64,000 nt of DNA from Paraburkholderia edwinii (lineage in GTDB: Bacteria > Pseudomonadota > Gammaproteobacteria > Burkholderiales > Burkholderiaceae): contig NZ_CP080095.1 of NCBI RefSeq assembly GCF_019428685.1, positions 3,844,001-3,908,000 of the forward strand. Direction: 5' to 3'. A program made the position numbers and the translations under genes. A model generated the notes under the pieces. The model searched no databases and had not been told where the DNA came from. It was given only the letters and a program-made list of their open reading frames with translations. Shown here piece after piece: positions 53,030-61,415 of this stretch; position 1 is the first letter of the stretch; each line of letters begins with the position of its first letter.

Positions 53030-54139
53030 TCAGGCGATCGAACCGACCACACCTTCGACGAGGTAGTTGGTCTGGTCGAGGAACGGATCGTAATTGCCGT
53101 ACGTCCTGTCGATCACGATCTTGCCCGTGTTGCTGCGGATCGGACCGACATAGATCGGCTTGCCCGCTTTCAGATCGGCGATTGCCGCGAGCGCCGCGTT
53201 GCGCGCCGCCGGCGTCGCGCCCGCGCCGAACGGCGTGCTCGCGACCAGATCCTTGTCGTATCCCCCGTACAGCGCATTCGGCAGCTTGCGGCCCGCGGCA
53301 ATATCGGCCGCATAGCCCTTGTACGCGGTGTCCCACTTCGCCTCGGCGCCGGTGATGAAACCTTTCGGCGCGAGCGCCGCCTGCGACGTGTTGTGGCCGC
53401 AGCTCTTCACGCCATGCTGCTCCGCCGTTTCGACGACCACCTTCGGACTGTCGACATGGCACGCGATCACATCGCAGCCGCCGGCAATCAGCGCATTGGT
53501 CGCTTCGGCTTCGCGCACCGGCAGCGTCCAGTCTCCGGTGAAGATCAATTTGACCGATGCATGCGGATTCACCTTGCGTACGCCAAGCATGAACGAGTTG
53601 ATCGTGCGCAACACGATGCCGATCGGCTTCGCCGCGACATAGCCGATCTGATTGGTTTTCGTCGACAGGCCAGCAGCCACGCCGTTCACGTAGTGCCCCT
53701 GGTCGCGATAGGCGAAATAGCCGCCGAGGTTGTTCGGATGCTTCGCCGGATCCCAGAGCCTGCTCGCGTGGCGGAACTGTACGTCGGGATAGGCGCGCGC
53801 GAGCTCCACCATGTAGGGATCGAAGTAGCCGAACGACGTGCCGAGAATCAGCGACGCGCCGTCGAGCTGAACCATCGACTCCATGCTTTTGCGCACGGCG
53901 ATCGTTTCGGGCACGTTCTCTTCTTCGACCACGTTGACGTTCGGCAGCGACCGCAGCGCTTGCGCCGCAAGCGCATGCGACTGGTTCCAGCCGAAATCGT
54001 CGCGCGGCCCGACGTATACGATGCCGATCGTCAGTTTGTCCTTCGCGGCCGCGAGTCGCGGCATCATGCCGGTGGCAAGGCCGACCGCCCCTGCGCCGGA
54101 CAGCGCGAGAAATTGTCGTCGATTGATCTGCTGCTTCAT
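53030..54139 (-). CDS. BMP-family ABC transporter substrate-binding protein
   Basis: The 369-aa product has a Tat-like signal (MKQQINRRQFLALSGAGAVG, then LAAA). The BMP domain follows with GIVYVGPRDDFGWNQSHALA, ILGTSFGYFDPYMVELARAY and GGYFAYRDQGHYVNGVAAGL. Members bind nucleosides, purine derivatives or related compounds. It is the first gene of the transporter operon, which continues with two permeases and the ATPase. With the GntR regulator just upstream, expression is probably substrate-induced. Confidence 0.93.
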   Translation of the reverse strand: MKQQINRRQFLALSGAGAVGLATGMMPRLAAAKDKLTIGIVYVGPRDDFGWNQSHALAAQALRSLPNVNVVEEENVPETIAVRKSMESMVQLDGASLILGTSFGYFDPYMVELARAYPDVQFRHASRLWDPAKHPNNLGGYFAYRDQGHYVNGVAAGLSTKTNQIGYVAAKPIGIVLRTINSFMLGVRKVNPHASVKLIFTGDWTLPVREAEATNALIAGGCDVIACHVDSPKVVVETAEQHGVKSCGHNTSQAALAPKGFITGAEAKWDTAYKGYAADIAAGRKLPNALYGGYDKDLVASTPFGAGATPAARNAALAAIADLKAGKPIYVGPIRSNTGKIVIDRTYGNYDPFLDQTNYLVEGVVGSIA

Positions 54140-54234
54140 CTGCGTTCGCTCCAGGCGTTTATCCGATTGGCTCGGTGAGTGTGTTCAGGCGTGTGTGAAA
54201 GTAAGGTTGCGTCGCGTAAGACCGGCGCACGGCC

Positions 54235-55014
54235 TCATGCGCTTCCGGCTCGCTTCGCGGACCGCTCGCGCGCCGCGCGCGGCTTGCGGGCGCCGGCCCC
54301 CGCGCGTGCCGGCGACTGGTCGGCGGGCGCAAAAGCGGCTGAATAGCGCCCGAGAATGTCGACGATGTCGGGCCGCGCCGCCTCTGCGCGATCGACCAGC
54401 GAACGCGCTTCGAGCGCTTGCAGATGGTCGCTCATCAATTGCTGCGCAAGCGCGACGTCGCGCTTGCGCAGCGCCGCGATCAGCGTGCGGTGCTCGCGCA
54501 TGCCGCACTCCTGCGACGGCTCGTGCCCATGCACCGCGAGAATCAGCGAGCAACGCGACACGACCTCCGATACGTAGCGCTCCATCAACGCGTTGCCGCT
54601 CAGTTGCGCGAGCAGCATGTGGAATTCGCTCGCGACGCGCAGTTCGAGCTTTGCGCCCGCGCCGCGCGCCGCCTCTTCGCGGCGCACATGTTCATCGAGT
54701 AACGCGACGAAGGCGGGCTGCCAGTTCTGGGCCACGAGACGCACGACCTCGACCTCGAGGCAGCGGCGCACCTCGAACACCGCCTTCGCTTCCTCGCGGC
54801 TGGGCCGCGCCACGGTCGCGCTGCGCTTGTTGCCGGTATCGATCAAGCCTTCGTTCGCGAGCCGCGCGAGCGCCGCGCGAATCAGCGTACGGCTCACGCC
54901 GAAATGCGCCGCGAGCGCATCCTCCGGCAGCTTCGTGCCCGGCACGAGCGCCTGCTCGACGATGGCTTGCCGCATCGACAGATAGGCGACATCGGCTCGG
55001 CTGACTGACGTCAT
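54235..55014 (-). CDS. GntR-family transcriptional regulator (FCD subfamily)
   Basis: The 259-aa product has an N-terminal winged helix (SMRQAIVEQALVPGTKLPED ALAAHFGVSRTLIRAALARL) and an FCD effector domain with EVRRCLEVEVVRLVAQNW, SEFHMLLAQLSGN and MREHRTLIAALRKRDVALAQ, where the His residues would bind a metal and a carboxylate ligand. A basic Ala/Arg-rich tail follows. It is followed by the BMP importer operon (95 bp away, same strand) and faces the deacetylase gene, so it likely controls both. Confidence 0.88.
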   Translation of the reverse strand: MTSVSRADVAYLSMRQAIVEQALVPGTKLPEDALAAHFGVSRTLIRAALARLANEGLIDTGNKRSATVARPSREEAKAVFEVRRCLEVEVVRLVAQNWQPAFVALLDEHVRREEAARGAGAKLELRVASEFHMLLAQLSGNALMERYVSEVVSRCSLILAVHGHEPSQECGMREHRTLIAALRKRDVALAQQLMSDHLQALEARSLVDRAEAARPDIVDILGRYSAAFAPADQSPARAGAGARKPRAARERSAKRAGSA

Positions 55015-55403
55015 GAAAGAGATCGGTGAGAGAGACGGGACCGGCCGCGCATTGCGTTGCGCCGGAAAATGGACGCGAAGGATCGCAACATGTATGCCAG
55101 ATCGATGCGTTTCGTATGCAAGACGTTCTGCAGCCTGATGCGCTCTGCGCGTGCCGTGTACGTCGCATCGGCTTGATCGACGCCGCGATTGCGCCGTATC
55201 GGTCGCATCGCGCCCGCTGTTAGCGCGTGAATGCGCCAATTCGGCGAATCTTCACCCCGTTTTGGACCACCTTTTTGACTGCTTGATGGATACGATAAAG
55301 CGACGTATTGTCGACAGCGTTTTTCGGGCAAACGCTCAGGACAACCGATCCCGGCGCGGGCGATTTCTTGCGCCGCACGATCCTTGTCACAATCGTCAAA
55401 AAC
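55015..55403. other. Divergent intergenic region between gntR and the deacetylase gene
   Basis: No gene is supported here. Promoters for both divergent genes and the GntR operator should lie in this region, but I could not single out a convincing palindrome. Confidence 0.4.
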
Positions 55404-56375
55404 ATGAAAGAAACCTTCGACGTCCCCACCGCCGGCACGGCTGAGATCGGTCCGCTTGCGACACACGGCCGCTTTTCCTATCGCGCGATCACCGATACCG
55501 ACACGTTCAGCTGGCCCGGCGACAAACGGCTCGCCGTCTATCTGGGCTTCAATATCGAGCACTTCGCATTCGGCGGCGGTCTGGGCGCCGCGCTCGGGCC
55601 GGTATCCCCGGAGCCCGACGTGCTCAATTACAGTTGGCGCGAGTATGGCAACCGGGTCGGCGTGTGGCGCTGCCTCGAGCTGTTCGATCAGCTCGACATG
55701 CCGGCCGGCGTGCTGATCAACACCGCGCTGTACGACCATTGTCCCGAAGTGATCGACGCATGCATTGCACGCGGTGACGAACTGATCGGCCACGGCCATA
55801 CGAATTCACAACGCCAGGGCACGCTTGCGGAAGCCGACGAGCGGGCGCTGCTCGCGCATTGCCGGGACCGGATCGCCGCGCATGCGGGCACGCCGCCGGC
55901 CGGCTGGCTGTCGCCATGGATTTCGGAGTCCCACGCAACACCCGATCTGCTTGCCGAGACCGGCTACCGCTATACGCTGAACTGGTGTCACGACGATCGC
56001 CCGGTGCGCATGGCCACGCGCAGCGGCCCGCTCTGGTCGATTCCTTATCCGCAGGAACTCAACGATCTGCCGATGATGATCGGCCGCCATCTGGACGGCT
56101 GCGCGTTCGCCGACATGATCATCGATCAGTTCGACGAAATGCGCGAGCAGGTGCAGGCGAGCCGGCACCCGCAGGCGCTCGTCATGGGTATTGCGCTGCA
56201 TCCGTACCTGGTCGGCCAGCCCTACCGGCTGCGGCACCTGCGGCGAGCGCTAAAACATATCGCGGCAGCCCGCGCGCAAGGCGACGTATGGATCACGACG
56301 CCCGGCGCGATCGCGCGCCATATGGATGCAATGGAAAGCGCCGGTCTCGTGCGGACAGACGTCAGGCCACGCTAA
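55404..56375 (+). CDS. Polysaccharide deacetylase family protein (PuuE/allantoinase-like)
   Basis: The 323-aa product has an NodB-type barrel with LGFNIEHFAFGGG, LINTALYDHCPEVIDACIAR, ELIGHGHTNSQRQGTL and GWLSPWISESHATPDLLAET. The sequence LWSIPYPQELNDLPMMIGR is characteristic of the PuuE-like subgroup, which acts on small amides such as allantoin or ureidoacrylate-type compounds rather than on polysaccharides. Together with the nucleobase-type importer and amidohydrolase nearby, a role in heterocycle catabolism is plausible. Its stop overlaps the stop of the convergent dioxygenase gene by 4 bp. Confidence 0.82.
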   Translation: MKETFDVPTAGTAEIGPLATHGRFSYRAITDTDTFSWPGDKRLAVYLGFNIEHFAFGGGLGAALGPVSPEPDVLNYSWREYGNRVGVWRCLELFDQLDMPAGVLINTALYDHCPEVIDACIARGDELIGHGHTNSQRQGTLAEADERALLAHCRDRIAAHAGTPPAGWLSPWISESHATPDLLAETGYRYTLNWCHDDRPVRMATRSGPLWSIPYPQELNDLPMMIGRHLDGCAFADMIIDQFDEMREQVQASRHPQALVMGIALHPYLVGQPYRLRHLRRALKHIAAARAQGDVWITTPGAIARHMDAMESAGLVRTDVRPR

Positions 56376-57238
56376 AGCGCTGCGCGATTCAGCACGAAAT
56401 CGAACTCGAGCGTGTAAAACGGCGTTGCCATCCGCGTCCCATCCGGCGCCACGCCTGCCTCATGCTGCAACCACGGCGCGATCAGCGACGACCGCACGCC
56501 GAACACCGCATCCGAGTCCAGATACGGGTCGCCTTCGCGGAACACATGCGTGACGAGCCGTTCATAACCGGGCGCCGTGATCATGAAATGCAGATGCGCG
56601 GGCCGCCACGGATGGCGGCCCAGCGCATCGAGCATGCGGCCGACCGGCCCGTCGTGCGGAATAGGGTACGGCTCGCCGACAATCGAGCGGAAGTGGTAGC
56701 TGCCGTCCGCGCGGCTGTGCAGCACGCCGCGGCCGCGATGCTCGCCGTCGTCGGGATATTGAACGTCGTAGAGACCATCGGCGTCGGCCTGCCACACTTC
56801 GATGCGCGCATTCGGCACAGGCTCGCCGTAGAGGCCCCTGATTTTCCCCGACACGAAACACGGCACACCCGTTGCGCCGTTCGCGACATCGGCGCCGTTT
56901 TCATACTCGGGTGCGCCTTCGACAAAGAACGGGCCGAACACGGTTGCCTCCGTGCAGCCGGCAGGTTTGCGGTTCGCCATCGCGACCACCAGCGTCGACA
57001 GGCCGAGCGTGTCCGAGAGCAGGATAAATTCCTGGCGCTTCTCATCGGTCATGTGACCGACGTCGGTGAGAAAGCGAATACCCTGTTCCCATTCGCTTTC
57101 GGTGAGGTTCACTTCGCGTGCGAATGCATGCAAGTGACGTACAAGGCTGCCGGCAATCTCCGTCAGCCTCGCGTTGCCCACGTGTTCATGCCTTGCGAGC
57201 ACGGCATCGGTGATCGTGTTTTCGTCCAGATTACGCAT
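56372..57238 (-). CDS. Intradiol ring-cleavage dioxygenase (hydroxyquinol/catechol 1,2-dioxygenase-like)
   Basis: The 288-aa product has the helical N-terminal dimer domain (MRNLDENTITDAVLARHEHV; GIRFLTDVGHMTDEKRQEFI). The beta-sandwich Fe(III) domain has candidate ligands Tyr in GLYDVQYPDD, Tyr in GSYHFRSI and two His in RPAHLHFMI. PIPHDGPVGRMLDALGRHPW RP is typical of hydroxyquinol 1,2-dioxygenases, which open the ring to maleylacetate. No maleylacetate reductase lies in the window. The start at 57238 has GGGGC upstream. Confidence 0.87.
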   Translation of the reverse strand: MRNLDENTITDAVLARHEHVGNARLTEIAGSLVRHLHAFAREVNLTESEWEQGIRFLTDVGHMTDEKRQEFILLSDTLGLSTLVVAMANRKPAGCTEATVFGPFFVEGAPEYENGADVANGATGVPCFVSGKIRGLYGEPVPNARIEVWQADADGLYDVQYPDDGEHRGRGVLHSRADGSYHFRSIVGEPYPIPHDGPVGRMLDALGRHPWRPAHLHFMITAPGYERLVTHVFREGDPYLDSDAVFGVRSSLIAPWLQHEAGVAPDGTRMATPFYTLEFDFVLNRAAL

Positions 57239-57419
57239 GATGCGTGCCCCTGTGTGAGAAGTGCTTGAGCGCGAACTCAGTGTGGATTGAGCGTCAACCC
57301 AGCGTAATCCGATCATGACACAGGCATGGAAGCGCTGCCGGCAACCTGAAACTCCGGTATGCGAAGCAATGTAGCGCCGACGCGAAGTGCTCGCGCCGGC
57401 GGCTACGTATCACGTCGAC

Positions 57420-59159
57420 TTAAAAGCGGCCGCGATCGAACTGCGGCAGCACCGGCGTGCCTTCGAGCGCGACCGAATGCAGCAGTTCAGGCTCGAGGCC
57501 GAGCACGCGAAGAATGGTCGGCGCAACCTGGGTGGTCAGTACCGGCGCGTCGATCGTGCGGCCCGCATTGTGCGCGCCGTGCGTACCGTGCGCATCAGGC
57601 ACGTAGACCACCAGACCGAGGTGGCTGTCGTCGGGCGCATTGCCGCCGTGCTCTTCGTCCTTCGACGTGCTCGACGTATAAATCACGCCAGGATTCGGCT
57701 GCACGATGATGTCCGGCGTACGGCCAAGCGCCGGATTGCCGAAGCGCGCGGCCAGTTGCGGACCCGACAGGATATAAGCCTGCGGCCCGTCCGCGCAGAT
57801 GCCCGGCGCGTTGCAGCTGAGGTTGTCCTTCAGCGTCTTCACGACTGCTGCGCGCTGGCTCTGATCGCGCAGCCAGATCAGGCCGACGTCGTCGGTTTGC
57901 ACGAAGCCGGTATCGACAAGACCGGTACCGTCGTTCAGATTGCCGCTCTTCGTCGCGGCCTGGCCGAAGTTGCCGTTCGGGTCGAGAAAGTTATTCGCTT
58001 CGAGCAGCTTCGTCAGCGTGTCGCCGTTTTTCACGAGCTTCGTGTGATCGGTCGGCGACTGGCCGTGCTTCGACGTCACGATGATCGCCGTCGAGGCATA
58101 CAGGTCGCGCTGTTTGAGTTCGGCCACGACGCGGCCCAGCGAATTATCAATGTAGGTGATCGCCGCGCTCACTTGCGGTCCCGGCGTGAAATCGGCATCG
58201 AGATATCCGCCTCCGCTCGCGACCGTCGCCTTCTGCGCCACGCTCAGGGTCTGGAAGTCGGCGCCGAACACGGTGGGCACGGCTGCGCCCGTCTGCCCCG
58301 TCGAATCCTTGCCGTCGATCTCGTTGAGCATCTCCTGCACGTGGAAATTATCGAAGGTTTCGGTGTGCGTGAAGACGTCCGTGTAGTCGCTCTTCGTGGC
58401 CGGATCGATCGAGTTGATCTCGGTGCGCGCGAGATCGTCGACGCCCCTGCCCGACGGCCCGTTGAGCCAGTCATAACCAAACGCGTGTTTGTCGGACCAC
58501 GCGGTACGCGCGCCGCGCATGTTTTCTTTGACCACCTCGAAAAGCGTATTCGTCTTCACGTAATTGTGCGGAAACACTTGCACACAGGCGCCATTCACGC
58601 GCGCGTGCGGAATCGCCTGCGGGTTGAACGCACCGCCGCCGTCGAGGTGAATCAGCGCCCCGCCGTTTTCCGCGTCGATACCCGTGGTCTCGTCGAACAC
58701 GACGTTCCACCCCTGCTTGCCCGTGCACTGCGTGTCCGACGGCGCATACAGCGTGCGGTCGTACGACACGTCGTAAAAGAGCCCGGCCGTTTTCGGCGAA
58801 CCGCCGGTCACCAGCGCGGCAAGACCCGGAAACGAGTCCGACAAACCGGGCGTGTGCGCGTTCGTGTAGGTGGTGCCGTCTTTTGCGAGCAGCGCGAGAT
58901 TCGGGCAGGCATTCGCGGCGACACAGCGTGCGACGTCCTGTTCGTGCAAGCCGTCGAAGCTGATCAGCAGCACGTGCTTTACCGCCGCGCCATGATGGCC
59001 GTTGCCTTCGCTGCCTTCGTTGTGTCCGTTGTGATCCTGTCCGTTGCCCATCATCATCGCAGTACCGGCCGCCGCACCGGCCGTATGCATCGCCGCAAGC
59101 GAGACTGCAATCGCGCCAACCATGTACCGCACACGCATCGATTTCCTGATCGTCTTCAT
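57420..59159 (-). CDS. Secreted alkaline-phosphatase-superfamily protein (phosphodiesterase-like)
   Basis: The 579-aa product has a signal peptide (RYMVGAIAVSLAAMHTAGAA) and an Asn/His/Gly-rich linker (GQDHNGHNEGSEGNGHHG). The catalytic domain of the nucleotide pyrophosphatase/phosphodiesterase type follows: metal Asp in LLISFDGLHEQD, nucleophile region HTPGLSDSFPGLAALVTGGS P, and VTSKHGQSPTDHTKL as variant of the usual SDHGM. It acts in the periplasm or outside the cell, probably on phosphate diesters. The Lys in place of Asp in SKHG seems characteristic of one subgroup. Substrate unknown. Confidence 0.82.
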   Translation of the reverse strand: MKTIRKSMRVRYMVGAIAVSLAAMHTAGAAAGTAMMMGNGQDHNGHNEGSEGNGHHGAAVKHVLLISFDGLHEQDVARCVAANACPNLALLAKDGTTYTNAHTPGLSDSFPGLAALVTGGSPKTAGLFYDVSYDRTLYAPSDTQCTGKQGWNVVFDETTGIDAENGGALIHLDGGGAFNPQAIPHARVNGACVQVFPHNYVKTNTLFEVVKENMRGARTAWSDKHAFGYDWLNGPSGRGVDDLARTEINSIDPATKSDYTDVFTHTETFDNFHVQEMLNEIDGKDSTGQTGAAVPTVFGADFQTLSVAQKATVASGGGYLDADFTPGPQVSAAITYIDNSLGRVVAELKQRDLYASTAIIVTSKHGQSPTDHTKLVKNGDTLTKLLEANNFLDPNGNFGQAATKSGNLNDGTGLVDTGFVQTDDVGLIWLRDQSQRAAVVKTLKDNLSCNAPGICADGPQAYILSGPQLAARFGNPALGRTPDIIVQPNPGVIYTSSTSKDEEHGGNAPDDSHLGLVVYVPDAHGTHGAHNAGRTIDAPVLTTQVAPTILRVLGLEPELLHSVALEGTPVLPQFDRGRF

Positions 59160-59433
59160 GTCTTCGTCCTTTCAGGTGGTGAAGTAATACTTGGTAATCG
59201 ATGGCGAATGTGAAGGCCGATCAAGTCGTTTCCGTGATTTATCGCTTTCATCTCGCTGAATTGCGCCAATGCACTCGAATATCGAAGCATTTGCGCAACA
59301 GCATTTTTTGCTTAAGGTTCTGTTAACCGACAGGCGCGATGCATCGCCTGCCTCTCATGTGCAGTCGCATTGCTGTCGAGGAATTCGCACCTCGTCGAAG
59401 CGTTATCCGTATATGTGACAGCGAGGACAACTT

Positions 59434-61272
59434 ATGTGCGGTATTGCAGGATGGGTTGATTACGGACGCAACCTGAAAGACGAGCAGCCCATCGTTCAAA
59501 CGATGACGGACACGATGGCCTTACGCGGCCCCGACGCACGCGGCATCTGGATCGACGCGCATGCGGCGCTCGGCCATCGCAGGCTGTCGGTGATCGATCT
59601 CGAAGGCGGCGCGCAGCCGATGCGCGCCGTCGAAGACAGCAAGACCATTGCGTGCCTCACGTACAGCGGCGAGGTCTACAACTACGTCGAACTGCGCGAG
59701 ACGCTGAAACGGCATGGACACACGTTTCGAACGAAAAGCGACACCGAAGTCGTGTTACGCGCGTATCTCGAATGGGGCGAAGCGTGCGCCGAGCGATTGG
59801 TCGGCATGTTCGCGTTTGCAATCTGGGACGTACGCAAAGAGCAGTTGCTGCTTGTGCGCGACCGGCTCGGCGTCAAGCCGCTGTTTTACCAGCCGTTCGG
59901 CCGCGGCGTGCTGTTCGGCTCCGAGCCTAAGGCGATTCTTGCGCATCCGCAGATGCGCCCGCACGTCGGGCTCGACGGGTTGCGGCGCGCGCTCAGCGTG
60001 ACCCGTATGCCCGGCGACGCGATTTACGACGGCATGCGTGAAGTGAAACCCGGCCATATCGTGCGCGTATCGCGTGATGGCTTGAACGAGCGCTGCTACT
60101 GGAAACTGGAAGCACGCGAGCATACCGATTCGCTCGACGTCACGATCGACACCGTGCGCGCGCATCTCGAACGGATCATCGAGCAGCAAACCGTGACGGA
60201 TGTGCCGCTATGCAGCCTGCTGTCGGGCGGCCTCGATTCATCGGCGGTCACGGCGCTTGCCGATAAGCGCCTGAGGCAGCGCGATGGCCACGCCTTGCGC
60301 ACCTACTCGGTCGATTTCCCCGAGCGTGGCGTGCCGTTCGGCGCGGATCACTCGCGCGATTCGCGCGATACGCCGTTCGTGCGCGCGTTTGTCGAACAAT
60401 TGCGCACGCAACATACGGAAATCGTGCTCGATACGGCGCAGATCGCCGCGCCTGAAGTACGGCGCGCAGTCGTCGACGCCTACGATGCGAACTGGAAAAT
60501 CGGCAGCGATATGTGTCCGTCGGCGTATCTGCTGTTTAACACGGTGCGCCGCGACTCGACGGTTGCGCTTTCAGGCGAAGCGGCCGACGAAGTGTTCGGC
60601 GGCTATCGCTGGCACCATCAGCCGCAATTTCTCGAGGCAAAGACGCTGCCCTGGAAAATGGGCCTCGCAGACCCGGCGCGTGTGCTGACGCCCGAGCTTT
60701 GCAATGCGCTACGTGTGCCCGAATACTGGGCCGATACGCACGATCAGGTCTGCCACGCAACACCCACGCTGCCGGGCGAAACGGCTCTTGCCCAACGCAG
60801 ACGCGAGCTTTCTTTTCTCGGCCTGACCTGCTGGCTGCCGAACCTGCTCGATCGCAAGGATCGCCTGAGCATGGCAGTCGGCCTCGAAGTGCGCGTGCCG
60901 TACTGCGATCACGAACTCGTGCAGTACCTGTTCAACGTGCCGTGGGAAATGAAAAGCTTCGACGGACGCGAGAAGAGCCTGTTGCGCGCCGCCTGTCGGG
61001 ACCTGCTGCCCGACGCGATTCTGCAGCGCAAAAAAAGCGCGTATCCGGCGACGCAGGATCCGGCTTATGAACGGATGCTGCAGCAGAGAATGGCCGATCT
61101 GCTCGCGAATCCTTCGCCTCGCGTGCAGCAGCAATTCGACCGCGATGCCATGCGCAGCCTGATCGATAAACCGGTGGGGGAATCCAGTATCAACTGGCAC
61201 AGAGTCGACGTCGATCACACGCTTGCGCTTGTGGATTGGCTCGAGCGCCACGACGTCGAAATCATCGTGTGA
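59434..61272 (+). CDS. asnB: Asparagine synthetase B (glutamine-hydrolysing)
   Basis: The 612-aa product starts MCGIAGWVDYGRNLKDEQPI; Cys2 is the N-terminal nucleophile of the class II glutamine amidotransferase domain, and RGPDARG and YSGEVYNYVELRE complete that site. The C-terminal synthetase has the PP-loop LLSGGLDSSAVTAL (about residue 263), SGEAADEVFGGYRWH and VGLEVRVPYCDHELVQY. It makes Asn from Asp, Gln and ATP, or amidates a special metabolite, since orphan AsnB enzymes do this in secondary metabolism. GAGGA precedes the ATG. No biosynthetic neighbours are seen. Confidence 0.9.
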   Translation: MCGIAGWVDYGRNLKDEQPIVQTMTDTMALRGPDARGIWIDAHAALGHRRLSVIDLEGGAQPMRAVEDSKTIACLTYSGEVYNYVELRETLKRHGHTFRTKSDTEVVLRAYLEWGEACAERLVGMFAFAIWDVRKEQLLLVRDRLGVKPLFYQPFGRGVLFGSEPKAILAHPQMRPHVGLDGLRRALSVTRMPGDAIYDGMREVKPGHIVRVSRDGLNERCYWKLEAREHTDSLDVTIDTVRAHLERIIEQQTVTDVPLCSLLSGGLDSSAVTALADKRLRQRDGHALRTYSVDFPERGVPFGADHSRDSRDTPFVRAFVEQLRTQHTEIVLDTAQIAAPEVRRAVVDAYDANWKIGSDMCPSAYLLFNTVRRDSTVALSGEAADEVFGGYRWHHQPQFLEAKTLPWKMGLADPARVLTPELCNALRVPEYWADTHDQVCHATPTLPGETALAQRRRELSFLGLTCWLPNLLDRKDRLSMAVGLEVRVPYCDHELVQYLFNVPWEMKSFDGREKSLLRAACRDLLPDAILQRKKSAYPATQDPAYERMLQQRMADLLANPSPRVQQQFDRDAMRSLIDKPVGESSINWHRVDVDHTLALVDWLERHDVEIIV

Positions 61273-61415
61273 GCTTGTCGGGGACACTCGCGTGCGCCGC
61301 TCACCGGCGCGGGCCACGCCGGCCGGTGAGCGGATTCGCGGATCAAACTACACGCAACGCGGGGGAGCGAGCGTGTCTACTTCAGCGTACCTAAGTGCGT
61401 ACCTGAGCGTGTGCC

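Noticed and set aside
50917..53052. 711-codon minus-strand frame spanning both ABC permeases
   Set aside because: Only its C-terminal 310 codons are a real permease; the upstream part is the wrong frame of the first permease gene.
57387..59213. 608-codon + strand frame opposite the phosphodiesterase-like gene
   Set aside because: Shadow of the real minus-strand gene, which has a signal peptide and catalytic motifs.
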